This document shows positions 44,394-54,085 of a stretch of DNA of 64,000 nt, piece after piece (the stretch's first letter is position 1; the number at the start of each line of letters is the position of its first letter). The stretch is taken from contig NZ_CP033070.1 in assembly GCF_003669035.1 (NCBI RefSeq), positions 1-64,000 of the forward strand, written 5' to 3'. This stretch comes from Chryseobacterium sp. 3008163 (GTDB lineage: Bacteria; Bacteroidota; Bacteroidia; Flavobacteriales; Weeksellaceae). Under the pieces are notes generated by a model. The model was given only the letters and a program-made list of their open reading frames with translations. It was not told where the DNA came from and ran no database searches. Position numbers and translations under genes: made by a program.

Positions 44394-47176
44394 TTAAAAA
44401 TTAGCTTTAAGACCGAAAATAAAAGTTCTTACCTGAGGATAAGTCCCGTAGTCAACCCCTGAAACACCATTTGTTGTATTGAATGCATTTACTTCAGGAT
44501 CAAAACCTGTATAATCTGTCCAAGTTAGTAGATTTTGTCCCGTAACATAGAGATTTATCTTACTTACACCTTTGAAGGGACTTAAGAAATTATACCCAAG
44601 TGTTGCACTCTTTATTTTAAGGAAAGAACCATCTTCGACAAATCGGTCTGAAACATACTGTGAGCTTGTGGAATTTGCTCTGGGTGTGTTAGTGATTTGC
44701 CCAGGTGTTGTCCATCTGTTCAAAACTACTGCAGATTGGTTTTTAAAATCGTTCATCATTTCCAAATCAAATCTTGAAGCATTATAAATTTCGCCACCAT
44801 AAGATCCGGTTACTAATACGTCTAAATACCAGTTTTTATATGAGAAATTATTACTGAAACCAAAACTGAAATCCGGATTTGGATTTCCTATTATTGTTCT
44901 GTCATTTGGGTCAAAAATTCCATTTCCATTATTATCTTTGTATATCAAATCACCTGTTTGAGAATCGACATGGCTCACTTGATAACCGTAAAAAGAACTT
45001 ATTGCCTGACCAGGTGTAAATCTTACTAAATTAGCTCCAACCGTTTCAATATTTGCTACGTCAATGTTTGGTCTATAATTTAAATCTAATACCTTATTTT
45101 TGTAAATGAAATATTGAAATTTGTGCTCCAATTAAAGTTTTCTCCTTTGAAATTCTGCGTGTTTAAAGCGAATTCTAAACCTTTGTTTTCCATGCTACCA
45201 ATATTCTTCAGAATGTTTCCGATACCAGCACTTTCGAATGAAATAGGAACAATCAAATCTTTGGTTTTTCTTTTATAAGCATCTACACTCAATTTAATTC
45301 TATTGCTTAAGAAGCCAAAATCTAAACCTATGTTTGCATCCGTAGTTGTTTCCCAACCCAAGTCACTACTATCCCACTGATAACTGTACCAGACACCATC
45401 TGGACCTACACGTGAATTTCTTTCAAGGTTATAATGAGAATAAGGCGGAATTCCTGATGCATTACCACTTTGTCCCCATCCTCCTCGTATTTTTAATTCT
45501 GATAAAATCTTGTTATCAGCAAGGAAATCTTCGTTTGACACCGTCCATGCACCAGAAACACCCGGGAAGAATCCCCATTTATTTCCAGGAGCTAAAGCTG
45601 AACTTCCGTTATATCTAAAAACTCCCATAATTGTATATTTATTATTATAGGTATAAAGTGCTCTTCCAAAGAATGATAATTCTCTCAGATGTTCTTTTAC
45701 AAGACTTTCACGCTTGTTATCGATTACTGTATTATAATCAAAGAAAGTTGTGCCTTCAGGGAAATTGTTACCATCATAATTATGCCAAGAATTTCTCTTC
45801 TCATGGATCTGATTTCCTCCTAATAAAGCTAAATCATGAACTCCTGATTTTATGGTGTAGGTTAACGTATTTTCAACATTCAAATCCTGATAAGTTGATA
45901 AATATTTACCACCAATTCCTTTTTGCTGTCGTCCGTAACTTGTCTGATAACCGTCAGTAAATTGGTCATTTGTAACATCAATTAAATCAAATGATACAGT
46001 TGGCTTCCAAACTAAATTTTTAAGCAGATTAACTTCCAACCCTAAATTACTCATAAAACGCTGCGTTTGCGTTTCATTCTTTCTCGATTGATAAGCAACC
46101 GGATTTTCCCAAGAAGACTGAAATGGGTTTAAAGCAAACTGACCATCTTTATAGCCATCCAAATAATTACCTGCAGTATCAGTCTCTCTAACAGCTAGCT
46201 GACTTCCGTAAATTGGTAAAAAAGAAGGAGTATTTAAAGCACTTAATATAACTCCACCTCTGGAAGTACCTAAATTGTCATTTGTATTTTTAAGAGTCGT
46301 ATTGATATAATTAAAATTACCTGTTAATTTCAACCAGTTGGTAATTTTAGCATCTAAATTCATTTTTGCAGAGATTCTGTCAAATCTTGCTGGGTCAATA
46401 ATCCCGTCAATTCCTTGGTAACCTAATGCTGTGTAAGCTCTTACTTTTTCGTTTCCAAAAGAATAATTTACATTATAATTCTGATCAAAACCAGTTCTGA
46501 AAACTTCATCTCTCCAATTGGTATTAATACCTTCATAACGATGATTATTAATAGTTGTAAGGTATGAAGGATTAATTTCAGACATTAAAGTTTTATATTG
46601 GTCTAAATTTAAAACATCAATATTGTTTACCGTTTTAGACATTCCCCAATAGGCATTGAATGCTAATTGTGGTTTATTGGCTTTTCCTCTTTTAGTTGTT
46701 ACAATCACAACCCCAGAAGAACCATTAATACCATAAATAGCTGCAGAAGTTGCATCTTTCAGAATCGTCATGTCGGTAATATCATCAGGGTTTATTCCGC
46801 TGATATCAAAAGTTTGAATTCCGTCAACAACATATAAAGGATTTACGCTGGAAGAAATAGAGTTATTTCCTCGAATCTTAACATCTATCGCAGCTCCCGG
46901 TTTACCTGAAGACTGAATGACATTTACACCGGCTGCATTTCCTTGTAATGCTTGTCCGACATTATAAATTGGTCTGTCATCAAACGTTTCAGCTTTTACG
47001 GTAGAAACCGCACTCGTTAAGTTTGATTTTTTTACCGATCCATAACCAATCACTACTACTTCTTCAATTTTCTGCTCTTTTTGAACAGTATCTCGTGGCG
47101 TAGTCTGTGCATTGAAATTTGCCGTAAAATAAAGTGCGGCGATAATTCCTAAACTTCTTGATATTTGTACATTCAT
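44394..47176 (-). CDS. SusC/RagA-family TonB-dependent glycan transporter (frameshifted)
   Basis: The outer-membrane importer for glycan oligosaccharides, 927 residues when repaired. The signal peptide ends FTANFNAQ. The plug has the SusC signature PLYVVDGIQTFDISGINPDD with ITILKDATSAAIYG-like sequence and GVVIVTTKRGK. Unlike most SusC proteins, no carboxypeptidase-like N-terminal domain precedes the plug; the TonB box region follows the signal almost directly. One base is missing in the T run 45097-45101; adding it joins ISFTKNKVLDLNYRPNID. It is the first gene of the minus-strand PUL, followed by susD. Confidence 0.9.
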
Positions 47177-47352
47177 ATACAGTTAGTTTTTTTAATTCTC
47201 AAATTGAGACAATAAAAATATATATTTTTTGATTAATTAACATTTATTTAATAATTATTTTAATATTTCCACTATTTTTGGGGTCTCAAAGACATAAATA
47301 CGTGGTAATAATTAGTTAATATTGACTTAAAAACGTTAAAAATAATCCCCAA

Positions 47353-48534
47353 ATGAGTGTTAAGCAACCCAATATTTCTCTTCCGCTAAAGCTTACCTTC
47401 TTAGTTTTTTCAATGGTTCTAAACTGTATGGGGATTGTGATACTGCAGCTTTCAGAACAAAATATCACTTACGATAAATTGGGATTCTTAGAATCTTTTA
47501 AAGATATACCAATTGCCATTTTTTCACTTTTCGCCGTTAATTTCATCAGCAGATTCGGGACTAAAAAATCCTTGATTTTTGCATTAATGTTAGTTGGTAC
47601 TTGCTCATTATTTTTACCTTTTGTTGAAGTATTTTGGTTTTTCAAGCTGTGGTTTGCAATTATTGGGACTTGTTTTGCGATTGGGAAAATCTGTGTTTAC
47701 GGGATTATCCGAAATAATATGACCGAAGAAAAATCTTTAGCAAAAACCATGAATAGTGTAGAAGCATCTTTCATGATTGGTATTTTTGTTGTGAACACGG
47801 GTTTTGGGTGGCTAATTTCAAGTCAATTTGGAGAATATTGGAAATTTGGATTTATGTCTATTTCCCTCATTTCTTTTTTCACGGTTTTCCTTTTTATAAA
47901 AGCTAAAATTGCTGAACCGGAAAATAAAAGCAACAAAATCCTCCCAGACTTATCTGAATTCGGGAAATTGCCTTTTATCCTTTTTTTTGCGGTCAGTTTT
48001 TTTATAATTTTTATCGAGCAGAGCTTTAATTCTTGGCTTCCAGCTTTTTACAAAGACCATTTGAAAGTCAATTCTTTTTTTGCGTTGCAGGCCTCCTCTT
48101 TTCTAGCACTTTTCTCCTTCACAGGCAGAGCAATCACATCAAAGATTATTCATAAATTTTCATTGTCCAGATATTTCATGATGTGTTTATTCATGATTAT
48201 ATTTTTGCTGGTGGTTATCTCAATCATTCAATTTAATTTTACAGAACATCCGAAAGTTCTATTATTTCTATTTCCCGTCATCGGATTATTTCTTTCACCT
48301 CTATATCCGGTAATTAACTCGAAGATGATTGCTAAAATTGATAAGGATAAAATCAATACTTTCACTTCTCTAATTGTAATTGTGTCTTCAGTAAGCAGTT
48401 CTTTAAACTCAATGACGATTTCATTATTATTTAAAAATCAAATACTTACCTATTACTCTCTTTACATTTTGGGAGCAGTAATAATAGTTTCCGTATTAGC
48501 CTATTTTTATTTTAAAAATAATGCATTTAAATAA
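47353..48534 (+). CDS. Major facilitator superfamily transporter
   Basis: A 393-residue inner-membrane protein with about twelve hydrophobic helices. It resembles FucP-like sugar transporters, with the loop FISRFGTKKSLIFALML after helix 2-3 and GLFLSPLYPVINSKMI in the second half. It is divergent from susC with 176 bases between, so it is probably the glucose or oligosaccharide importer of the PUL, although its substrate is inferred from position only. TATTTTTG at 47273-47280 is a possible -7 box. Confidence 0.85.
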   Translation: MSVKQPNISLPLKLTFLVFSMVLNCMGIVILQLSEQNITYDKLGFLESFKDIPIAIFSLFAVNFISRFGTKKSLIFALMLVGTCSLFLPFVEVFWFFKLWFAIIGTCFAIGKICVYGIIRNNMTEEKSLAKTMNSVEASFMIGIFVVNTGFGWLISSQFGEYWKFGFMSISLISFFTVFLFIKAKIAEPENKSNKILPDLSEFGKLPFILFFAVSFFIIFIEQSFNSWLPAFYKDHLKVNSFFALQASSFLALFSFTGRAITSKIIHKFSLSRYFMMCLFMIIFLLVVISIIQFNFTEHPKVLLFLFPVIGLFLSPLYPVINSKMIAKIDKDKINTFTSLIVIVSSVSSSLNSMTISLLFKNQILTYYSLYILGAVIIVSVLAYFYFKNNAFK

Positions 48535-48653
48535 GGAGTTTTTCGATCTGCCATTTTTGGATGGGTTTGCCTCTGAATGTTGTGTAAGATAAAAGAGACA
48601 ATATCATAAGAAATTACAATAGTAATCTTTGGTATATTATCAAAATTTTAAAC

Positions 48654-48680
48654 AAAAAAATCCCGGACGAACGGGATTTT
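48654..48680 (-). terminator. Terminator of the PIG-L/symporter/DUF2911 operon
   Basis: Minus-strand hairpin, arms AAAATCCCG (48654-48662 side extends from the A run) and CGGGATTTT (48672-48680), with a U run from the A residues at 48654-48660. It lies 19 bases after the DUF2911 stop. Confidence 0.75.
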
Positions 48681-48698
48681 AATTTCTTATATTTACAT

Positions 48699-49217
48699 TT
48701 ATTTTATCTCTACAGGAACTGAAATTTTATCCCAATCCATTGTGAATCCGTTATTGTTTATTTTATACATTAAAGTTTCCTGTGTTGCTGGTAAAGCTTT
48801 TGTTTTTACATCAACACGTAAAGCATCTTTAGATTCTTCATATTTATAAGCTCCCCATTGTTTTGCCTCTTTGTTAAAAATCGCAGTCCAGGTTCCTGAT
48901 TCTTTAGGGATTAAGAAAAAACTATATTTACCAGCAGGCAATTTTTTACCCTGAACGGTAATGTCCTTATCGGTTTCGAAAGTAGTTGCTTCATTGGCAC
49001 CTGCACGCCAAACTTTGTTGTAAGCTTCCAAGTCACCCCAGATTTTACGTCCTTTAACAGAAGGACTGTTATAAGCTATTGTGATTGTCGCATCCTTAAT
49101 TTTTCCGGTTGCAGTAGCCGCAGGGCTGGCAGGTTTTTTAGTGTCCTGTGCAAAGGCATTCAAGGAGATCGTCATTGTCGCAACAACGACGACAGCAGAT
49201 TTAATGATGGTTTTCAT
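48699..49217 (-). CDS. DUF2911 family secreted protein
   Basis: A 172-residue exported protein with signal peptide ([16 protein letters not shown]). The DUF2911 core is visible: [54 protein letters not shown] and [17 protein letters not shown]. The function of the family is unknown. It starts 32 bases after the symporter stop and ends at a good terminator, so it is the last gene of the operon that begins with the PIG-L deacetylase. Confidence 0.87.
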   Translation of the reverse strand: MKTIIKSAVVVVATMTISLNAFAQDTKKPASPAATATGKIKDATITIAYNSPSVKGRKIWGDLEAYNKVWRAGANEATTFETDKDITVQGKKLPAGKYSFFLIPKESGTWTAIFNKEAKQWGAYKYEESKDALRVDVKTKALPATQETLMYKINNNGFTMDWDKISVPVEIK

Positions 49218-49249
49218 AATATTTTTGTTTGTATGTTTACTTTGTTCGT

Positions 49250-50941
49250 TTACGAATTTACGGCTTTCGGTTTATAAAACAGTAACCCGATTGCCGAAAA
49301 TATAATAACAGCAGCTGCCCCGATTACATTAAGCCAAAGGAAAGAAACGATATCGAAGTTATAAACGGCAATAACCACAATTTCTGATAAAATTGCAGCA
49401 ATAAATACATTTGAGCCTGTGATTTTTTTATAGTAAAATGCGACCAGAAAAATGCCCAATATCGGACCGTAGAAAAGAGAACCTAATACGTTAACCGCTT
49501 CAATAAGGGAACCCATTTGAGTGGCAAACATGGCTACACCGATTGAGAAGATCCCCCAGGCTAAAGTGTGCAGGCGACTATACTTCAATTCGGTTGCATC
49601 ATCAGGAATTTCTTTTTTAAAGATCAGATGAACATCTTTTAAAGAACAGGCAGCAAGGGAATTCAGCGCAGCAGAAATTGATCCCCAACTAGCAAGAAAT
49701 ATGACAGCAAATAGTAAACCGATCATTCCTACAGGCAAGGTATTTTTCACGAAATAAAGGAAAATATAATTCGTATCCGTTTTCTCAGCGTTAAAGTTCG
49801 AATGATTAATCGCTTCTTCTACTCTGCCGTGAAGTTCTTTCACTTCAGTTTGTGTGTTTTTAAAATCCTGAATTCTTTCTTTAAGTTGAGGAGATTGAGT
49901 TTCTTTCAGCTTTAAAATTTCCTTTGATTCTGAATTAAATTTTATCTGTAAATCCTGATGCTCTTTTTCGAAAACCGCAGCCTGTTCAGGTTGTGTTTCC
50001 TTTAAATGCTGATAAGATCGTTCATTAAAATAAATCGGAGCCGGTTTCAGAGAAAAGAAAGCGAAAAGCAAGGCACCAATCAGGAGAATAGCAAACTGCA
50101 TCGGAATTTTAACCAACCCATTCAACAGCAAGCCCATTTTTGCATTGGTATTGTCTTTCGCAGTAATATACCTCCCGACCTGACTCTGGTCGGTACCGAA
50201 GTAAGAAAGTGCCAGAAAAAAACCGCCAATCAGCCCACTCCAGATATTATATTTATCTTTCCAATCGAATTCTGTAGTGATTACATTGAGTTTTCCGGAT
50301 TTCCCCGCCAGATAAAGCGCATCCTTAAAACCAATTCCGTTCGGCATATTCTGGATAAGCAAATACCCTGCAAAAGCCATGGTTCCCAGAATAATGAGAA
50401 ACTGTAATTTTTGGGTGTGAGCGATTGCTTTTGCTCCACCAACATAGGTGTAAATCAACAGAATACCGCCTGTTAAAACATTGGTTACATAAATATTCCA
50501 GTTTAAAACGCTTGATAAGATGATACTCGGAGCGTAAATGCTTATTCCTGTTGATAAGCCTCTGGAAAAAAGAAAAAGCAGTGAAGTGAGAACCCTTGTT
50601 TTTTTATCAAAACGGTTTTCCAGATATTCATAAGCCGTGTAAACATTTAAGCGTTGAAAAATAGGAATGAAAGTGATACAGATCACAATCATCGCCAAAG
50701 GCAAACCAAAGTAATACTGAACGAAACGCATGCCGTCTGTATAAGCCTGACCCGGTGCCGAAAGAAAAGTAATGGCACTTGCCTGCGTAGCCATGATACC
50801 TATCAGCACAATGTACCAGGGCATTTTATTATCTGCTTTCAGGTAGGATTCGTTGCTTTTTTGGCCACGACCGATAAATACGCCGTAAACAACCACTGCA
50901 ACAAGTGTACAAATAAGAACAGTCCAATCTATCGTACTCAT
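49250..50941 (-). CDS. Sodium:solute symporter with a coiled-coil insert
   Basis: A 563-residue inner-membrane SSS-family transporter. The family core is clear: [51 protein letters not shown] and [12 protein letters not shown]. Residues about 301-390 are a highly charged, helical insert ([20 protein letters not shown] and onward) predicted as a coiled coil between membrane helices, longer than usual for this family. Substrates are often sialic acid, sugars or inositol, and here could be a product of the PIG-L enzyme. Its ATG overlaps the stop codon of the 34-residue membrane peptide (ATGA), so translation is coupled. Confidence 0.9.
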   Translation of the reverse strand: MSTIDWTVLICTLVAVVVYGVFIGRGQKSNESYLKADNKMPWYIVLIGIMATQASAITFLSAPGQAYTDGMRFVQYYFGLPLAMIVICITFIPIFQRLNVYTAYEYLENRFDKKTRVLTSLLFLFSRGLSTGISIYAPSIILSSVLNWNIYVTNVLTGGILLIYTYVGGAKAIAHTQKLQFLIILGTMAFAGYLLIQNMPNGIGFKDALYLAGKSGKLNVITTEFDWKDKYNIWSGLIGGFFLALSYFGTDQSQVGRYITAKDNTNAKMGLLLNGLVKIPMQFAILLIGALLFAFFSLKPAPIYFNERSYQHLKETQPEQAAVFEKEHQDLQIKFNSESKEILKLKETQSPQLKERIQDFKNTQTEVKELHGRVEEAINHSNFNAEKTDTNYIFLYFVKNTLPVGMIGLLFAVIFLASWGSISAALNSLAACSLKDVHLIFKKEIPDDATELKYSRLHTLAWGIFSIGVAMFATQMGSLIEAVNVLGSLFYGPILGIFLVAFYYKKITGSNVFIAAILSEIVVIAVYNFDIVSFLWLNVIGAAAVIIFSAIGLLFYKPKAVNS

Positions 50942-51042
50942 GCCCAGAATTTAGTAAAGAAATAATAAAATGCGATCTGAAATACTAAAGCAACTGCTAA
51001 TAGTATGTACCAGGTGTTCCAATTTTTAAGTTGATTTTTCAT
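50938..51042 (-). CDS. Small membrane peptide (34 residues) between PIG-L and the symporter
   Basis: A very short gene that automated tools would usually skip. It encodes 34 residues: MKNQLKNWNTWYILLAVALV followed by [14 protein letters not shown]. It has a single hydrophobic helix (residues 11-29) flanked by polar and aromatic ends. Its start overlaps the PIG-L stop (TGATG) and its stop overlaps the symporter start (ATGA). Such double overlap is strong evidence of real, coupled translation. By analogy with small subunits of transporters, it could be an accessory to the symporter; this is inference. Confidence 0.75.
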   Translation of the reverse strand: MKNQLKNWNTWYILLAVALVFQIAFYYFFTKFWA

Positions 51043-53546
51043 CAGTTTTTCTGTGCAGATAAAAAGTTTAAAAATAAACGTGCTGCCCCAACATTTCCCG
51101 CAGGTAGTTGTCTGAAAAATGCCAATGGTGTATAAATGAAATTACCCTTACCGTATTTGGTATATAAAGCTGATCCTTGTAGAGGTTCTTCACCTATATC
51201 GTGCATTTCAAAAAGAGGTTCATACGCTACATCCCATTGATCAGGAAAATAGGCGCCGCGCTCCTGTACCCAACCTTTAAAATCATCAGCAGTAATTTTG
51301 TTCGGAAAGTTCAGTAATTTATGATTTGGATTTAAAAACGTAACCACAGTATTTTCTTCGGTAACCCGTTTATTGGCAATATTGAAATTGTACATCCCCA
51401 ATTGGTTAACGGTTGTATCCTGATTGGTGTTATACTGCATCACTAGATTACCTCCGGCTTTTGCATAAGACCATAAAAAAGGCATCCAGCGACCCAGTTT
51501 TTTCTCTGTATTGTTTGCACGAACACCAAGTACGATTGCATCATATTGCGATAGCTTGTTTTGACTATCATTTCCGCCAGATTCATCTATGTTGCCATAA
51601 AAATCTTCGTCTTTCAATACATCTACCTGAATACCTGTCATGCGAAGGAACTCAGGAATGAAATCGCCCGCACCTTCTATGTACCCCACTTTTTTAACCT
51701 TCGCCTGAATATCGCCTTTCATTACTGTTACACTTGCAGGCGAAAAATATTGTAAGGAAGGTAAATGCGGGTACTGAATTAATACCTGTTTTTTATTATA
51801 AGTGACACCATCTGCAACAAAATTGGCATCCAATTGCAAACGGGATGAATGTATTGCGGCAAGCTTAGCTTTTGGAATAACGTAATCGATGGTCGTATCT
51901 TTTCCATTGAGCGAACTTACATCAGAACCGCCTAGCCGTTCTCCGTTATACATCAGGTTTACTTTACCATTACTGAACTTTTTGGCGGAATTAACCTTAA
52001 GATTTAAACTCAAATGTAGATCTTCATTTTCTTTAACTAAATAAAGTGGTTGTGTAAATTTAAGTTCCAATGCAGGAACAATGCGCAAGGCTTCGACCAC
52101 ATCACCACGAACCGGGTCTAATTTCTTGAAAGATAAAGGAAGTTTAACCTGAAACTTTTCCAAGCCGATTTTTAAACCAAGCAAAACATTCAGTGGTGAT
52201 TCTGCCTCAGGCAAACCGATTAAAGTATCATTCGGAACAGAGAAAGTTGCCGCATTCGTGGGAGGTTTTGCCAGCCAGTAAGGTTCTGTGAGTGCTGCAT
52301 CTGCAGGAATCTGAATGTCATGCTGAATGGTAATTAAAGAATCTTTTGATAATTTTCTGTTGAAGCTTTCTGATTCACCTAACCATTTTACATCTTCTAA
52401 AACAACAGGATTTGTAGCTCTTGAAATCAGATTTAATCTGAAATTGTAGTGATCCCCGGCAACAGCTTCAGCCTGATTGGTCACTACCTCGCCCATCAAT
52501 CCCGCACAGCTTAGAATTATATTGTCAAGAGCTTTAATTTTATCCTTTTTTAGGTCTGAATCTTTCAATGCCATCACCTTTTTTCTCAAAACAAGCAAAG
52601 CGGGCAAGCTCTGGTCTGGATTATTGAAATTGAAAGTTGAAATAATTTGATCTAATGATTGGTCAATATCAGCCTTTCCTTTTGCAGTCCAGGTTTTAAC
52701 GACTCCGTCAAAAAGTGATGCTTTTGCAGGCTCACCAGCAACGTGACTAAAATATTCAGTTCTGATGCCGGCCACAGACTGTGTTCCTGCACCTTGGCTT
52801 TTATGTAAACTTCTGCTTAATCCTGCCAGTTCACCATAGCCCATTCCCAGTTGCGCATCATATTGCCCAACGGTAACTTTCAGTTGATTTTCAGCTGTCG
52901 TATTGACCCCACCAAAACGGAAAGTATTCCACAATACGCGTTTTGGCTGCCATACGTTGACATATTTTAGTTGATTTGGGAAAGCTGTTTTATCACCTGC
53001 CAGCTTAAAAGCTTTTTCCGCAACCACAGCCGAAGCCGCATGTTGTCCATGACCTGCCGCAGCAGTAGGCGGAAAACGACAAATGATAACATCAGGACGG
53101 AATTTACGGATGACCCAAACTACATCAGCTGTAATATTATTTTCATCCCATTGTTTAAAGGTATCGGTAGTATTTTTAGAAAACCCGAAATCAATCGCAC
53201 GAGTAAAAAACTGTTGGGCGCCGTCTAACTTTCTTGCCTCCAAAAGCTCATGCGTTCTGATTAAACCCAACGCTGCACCTTGCTCTGTGCCTAATAAATT
53301 CTGACCACCATCACCTCTGGTTAAAGACAAATAGCCTGTTTCTACATTTTGGTCGTTGATTAACCAGGAAAGTAATCCTGTATTTTCATCATCGGGATGA
53401 GCCGCAAGATAAAGAACTTTAGGCAGCTGTTTAAGGGTTTTGAGTTCGCGGTAAATTTCAGATGATTTTGAGGGCCGAACCTGTTGGGCCGAACCAAAAA
53501 CCGTAAAGAAGCCAAGGATAAATACAGTGATTACGTTTTTGAACAT
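51042..53546 (-). CDS. PIG-L family deacetylase, large secreted form
   Basis: An 834-residue exported enzyme. The ATG at 53546 gives a signal peptide (MFKNVITVFILGFFTVFGSA, cleaved after AQ); the longer frame adds 18 residues that would mask it. Residues about 40-280 are a PIG-L/LmbE zinc deacetylase: LYLAAHPDDENTGLLSWL (metal ligands His-Asp-Asp), LTRGDGGQNLLG, RTHELLEARKLDGA and GHGQHAAS. The remaining 550 residues hold beta-rich domains and a glutamine-amidotransferase-like end (YDAIVLGVRANNTEKKLGRW). PIG-L enzymes remove N-acetyl groups from sugars such as GlcNAc. It leads an operon with the membrane peptide, symporter and DUF2911. Confidence 0.88.
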   Translation of the reverse strand: MFKNVITVFILGFFTVFGSAQQVRPSKSSEIYRELKTLKQLPKVLYLAAHPDDENTGLLSWLINDQNVETGYLSLTRGDGGQNLLGTEQGAALGLIRTHELLEARKLDGAQQFFTRAIDFGFSKNTTDTFKQWDENNITADVVWVIRKFRPDVIICRFPPTAAAGHGQHAASAVVAEKAFKLAGDKTAFPNQLKYVNVWQPKRVLWNTFRFGGVNTTAENQLKVTVGQYDAQLGMGYGELAGLSRSLHKSQGAGTQSVAGIRTEYFSHVAGEPAKASLFDGVVKTWTAKGKADIDQSLDQIISTFNFNNPDQSLPALLVLRKKVMALKDSDLKKDKIKALDNIILSCAGLMGEVVTNQAEAVAGDHYNFRLNLISRATNPVVLEDVKWLGESESFNRKLSKDSLITIQHDIQIPADAALTEPYWLAKPPTNAATFSVPNDTLIGLPEAESPLNVLLGLKIGLEKFQVKLPLSFKKLDPVRGDVVEALRIVPALELKFTQPLYLVKENEDLHLSLNLKVNSAKKFSNGKVNLMYNGERLGGSDVSSLNGKDTTIDYVIPKAKLAAIHSSRLQLDANFVADGVTYNKKQVLIQYPHLPSLQYFSPASVTVMKGDIQAKVKKVGYIEGAGDFIPEFLRMTGIQVDVLKDEDFYGNIDESGGNDSQNKLSQYDAIVLGVRANNTEKKLGRWMPFLWSYAKAGGNLVMQYNTNQDTTVNQLGMYNFNIANKRVTEENTVVTFLNPNHKLLNFPNKITADDFKGWVQERGAYFPDQWDVAYEPLFEMHDIGEEPLQGSALYTKYGKGNFIYTPLAFFRQLPAGNVGAARLFLNFLSAQKN

Positions 53547-54085
53547 TTGAATTTGCTTTGCGGGCAAATATAAGTAAATCGTTTTTCTTTCAACCTTCAA
53601 AGAAAAGCAAAACGTTTTTTGCTGACGATTTAAAAATCGATATTATTTTATAACGCATGATTTATTATAAACTTAAATAAGGACACAAATGCATATAATT
53701 AGACTCTGAATTTCGCAAAACTAAATATATTAGATATAGACAATTCAATAAAAACATATATTCTGCGGTTATATTAAGGGCAACAAGCTCCAGGTCAGAA
53801 AGTTTTGGAATTCTATTTGTTTTATAGATTTGATATGACCACAAGACTTTGTCAATTCATTTTAAAATAATTTCATAATTTTAAATAAATTATAAACATA
53901 CTTAATATATTTACAATCAATTAAATACATAGTTATCTAACTAAATAAACAATCTTTTTTATTCTTTGCTAAATGCACAACAGGTAATTTAAAATATATT
54001 TATCCGTTTATTCACTTTAAAGTCCACTTAATAAAAGCTTATCTTTAGGCTTTCAATAAACTATTTTCTTAATAAACATCGAAGA
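53547..54085. other. Divergent intergenic region
   Basis: These 539 AT-rich bases separate the PIG-L operon from the TonB receptor gene. The PIG-L promoter lies near 53565-53593. I see no gene, hairpin of note or promoter for the receptor that fits the TAnnTTTG rule. Confidence 0.55.
53565..53593 (-). promoter_or_regulatory. Promoter of the PIG-L operon
   Basis: On the minus strand TATATTTG (complement of 53565-53572) is an exact -7 box, with TTG (complement of 53591-53593) 18 bases upstream. Confidence 0.45.
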
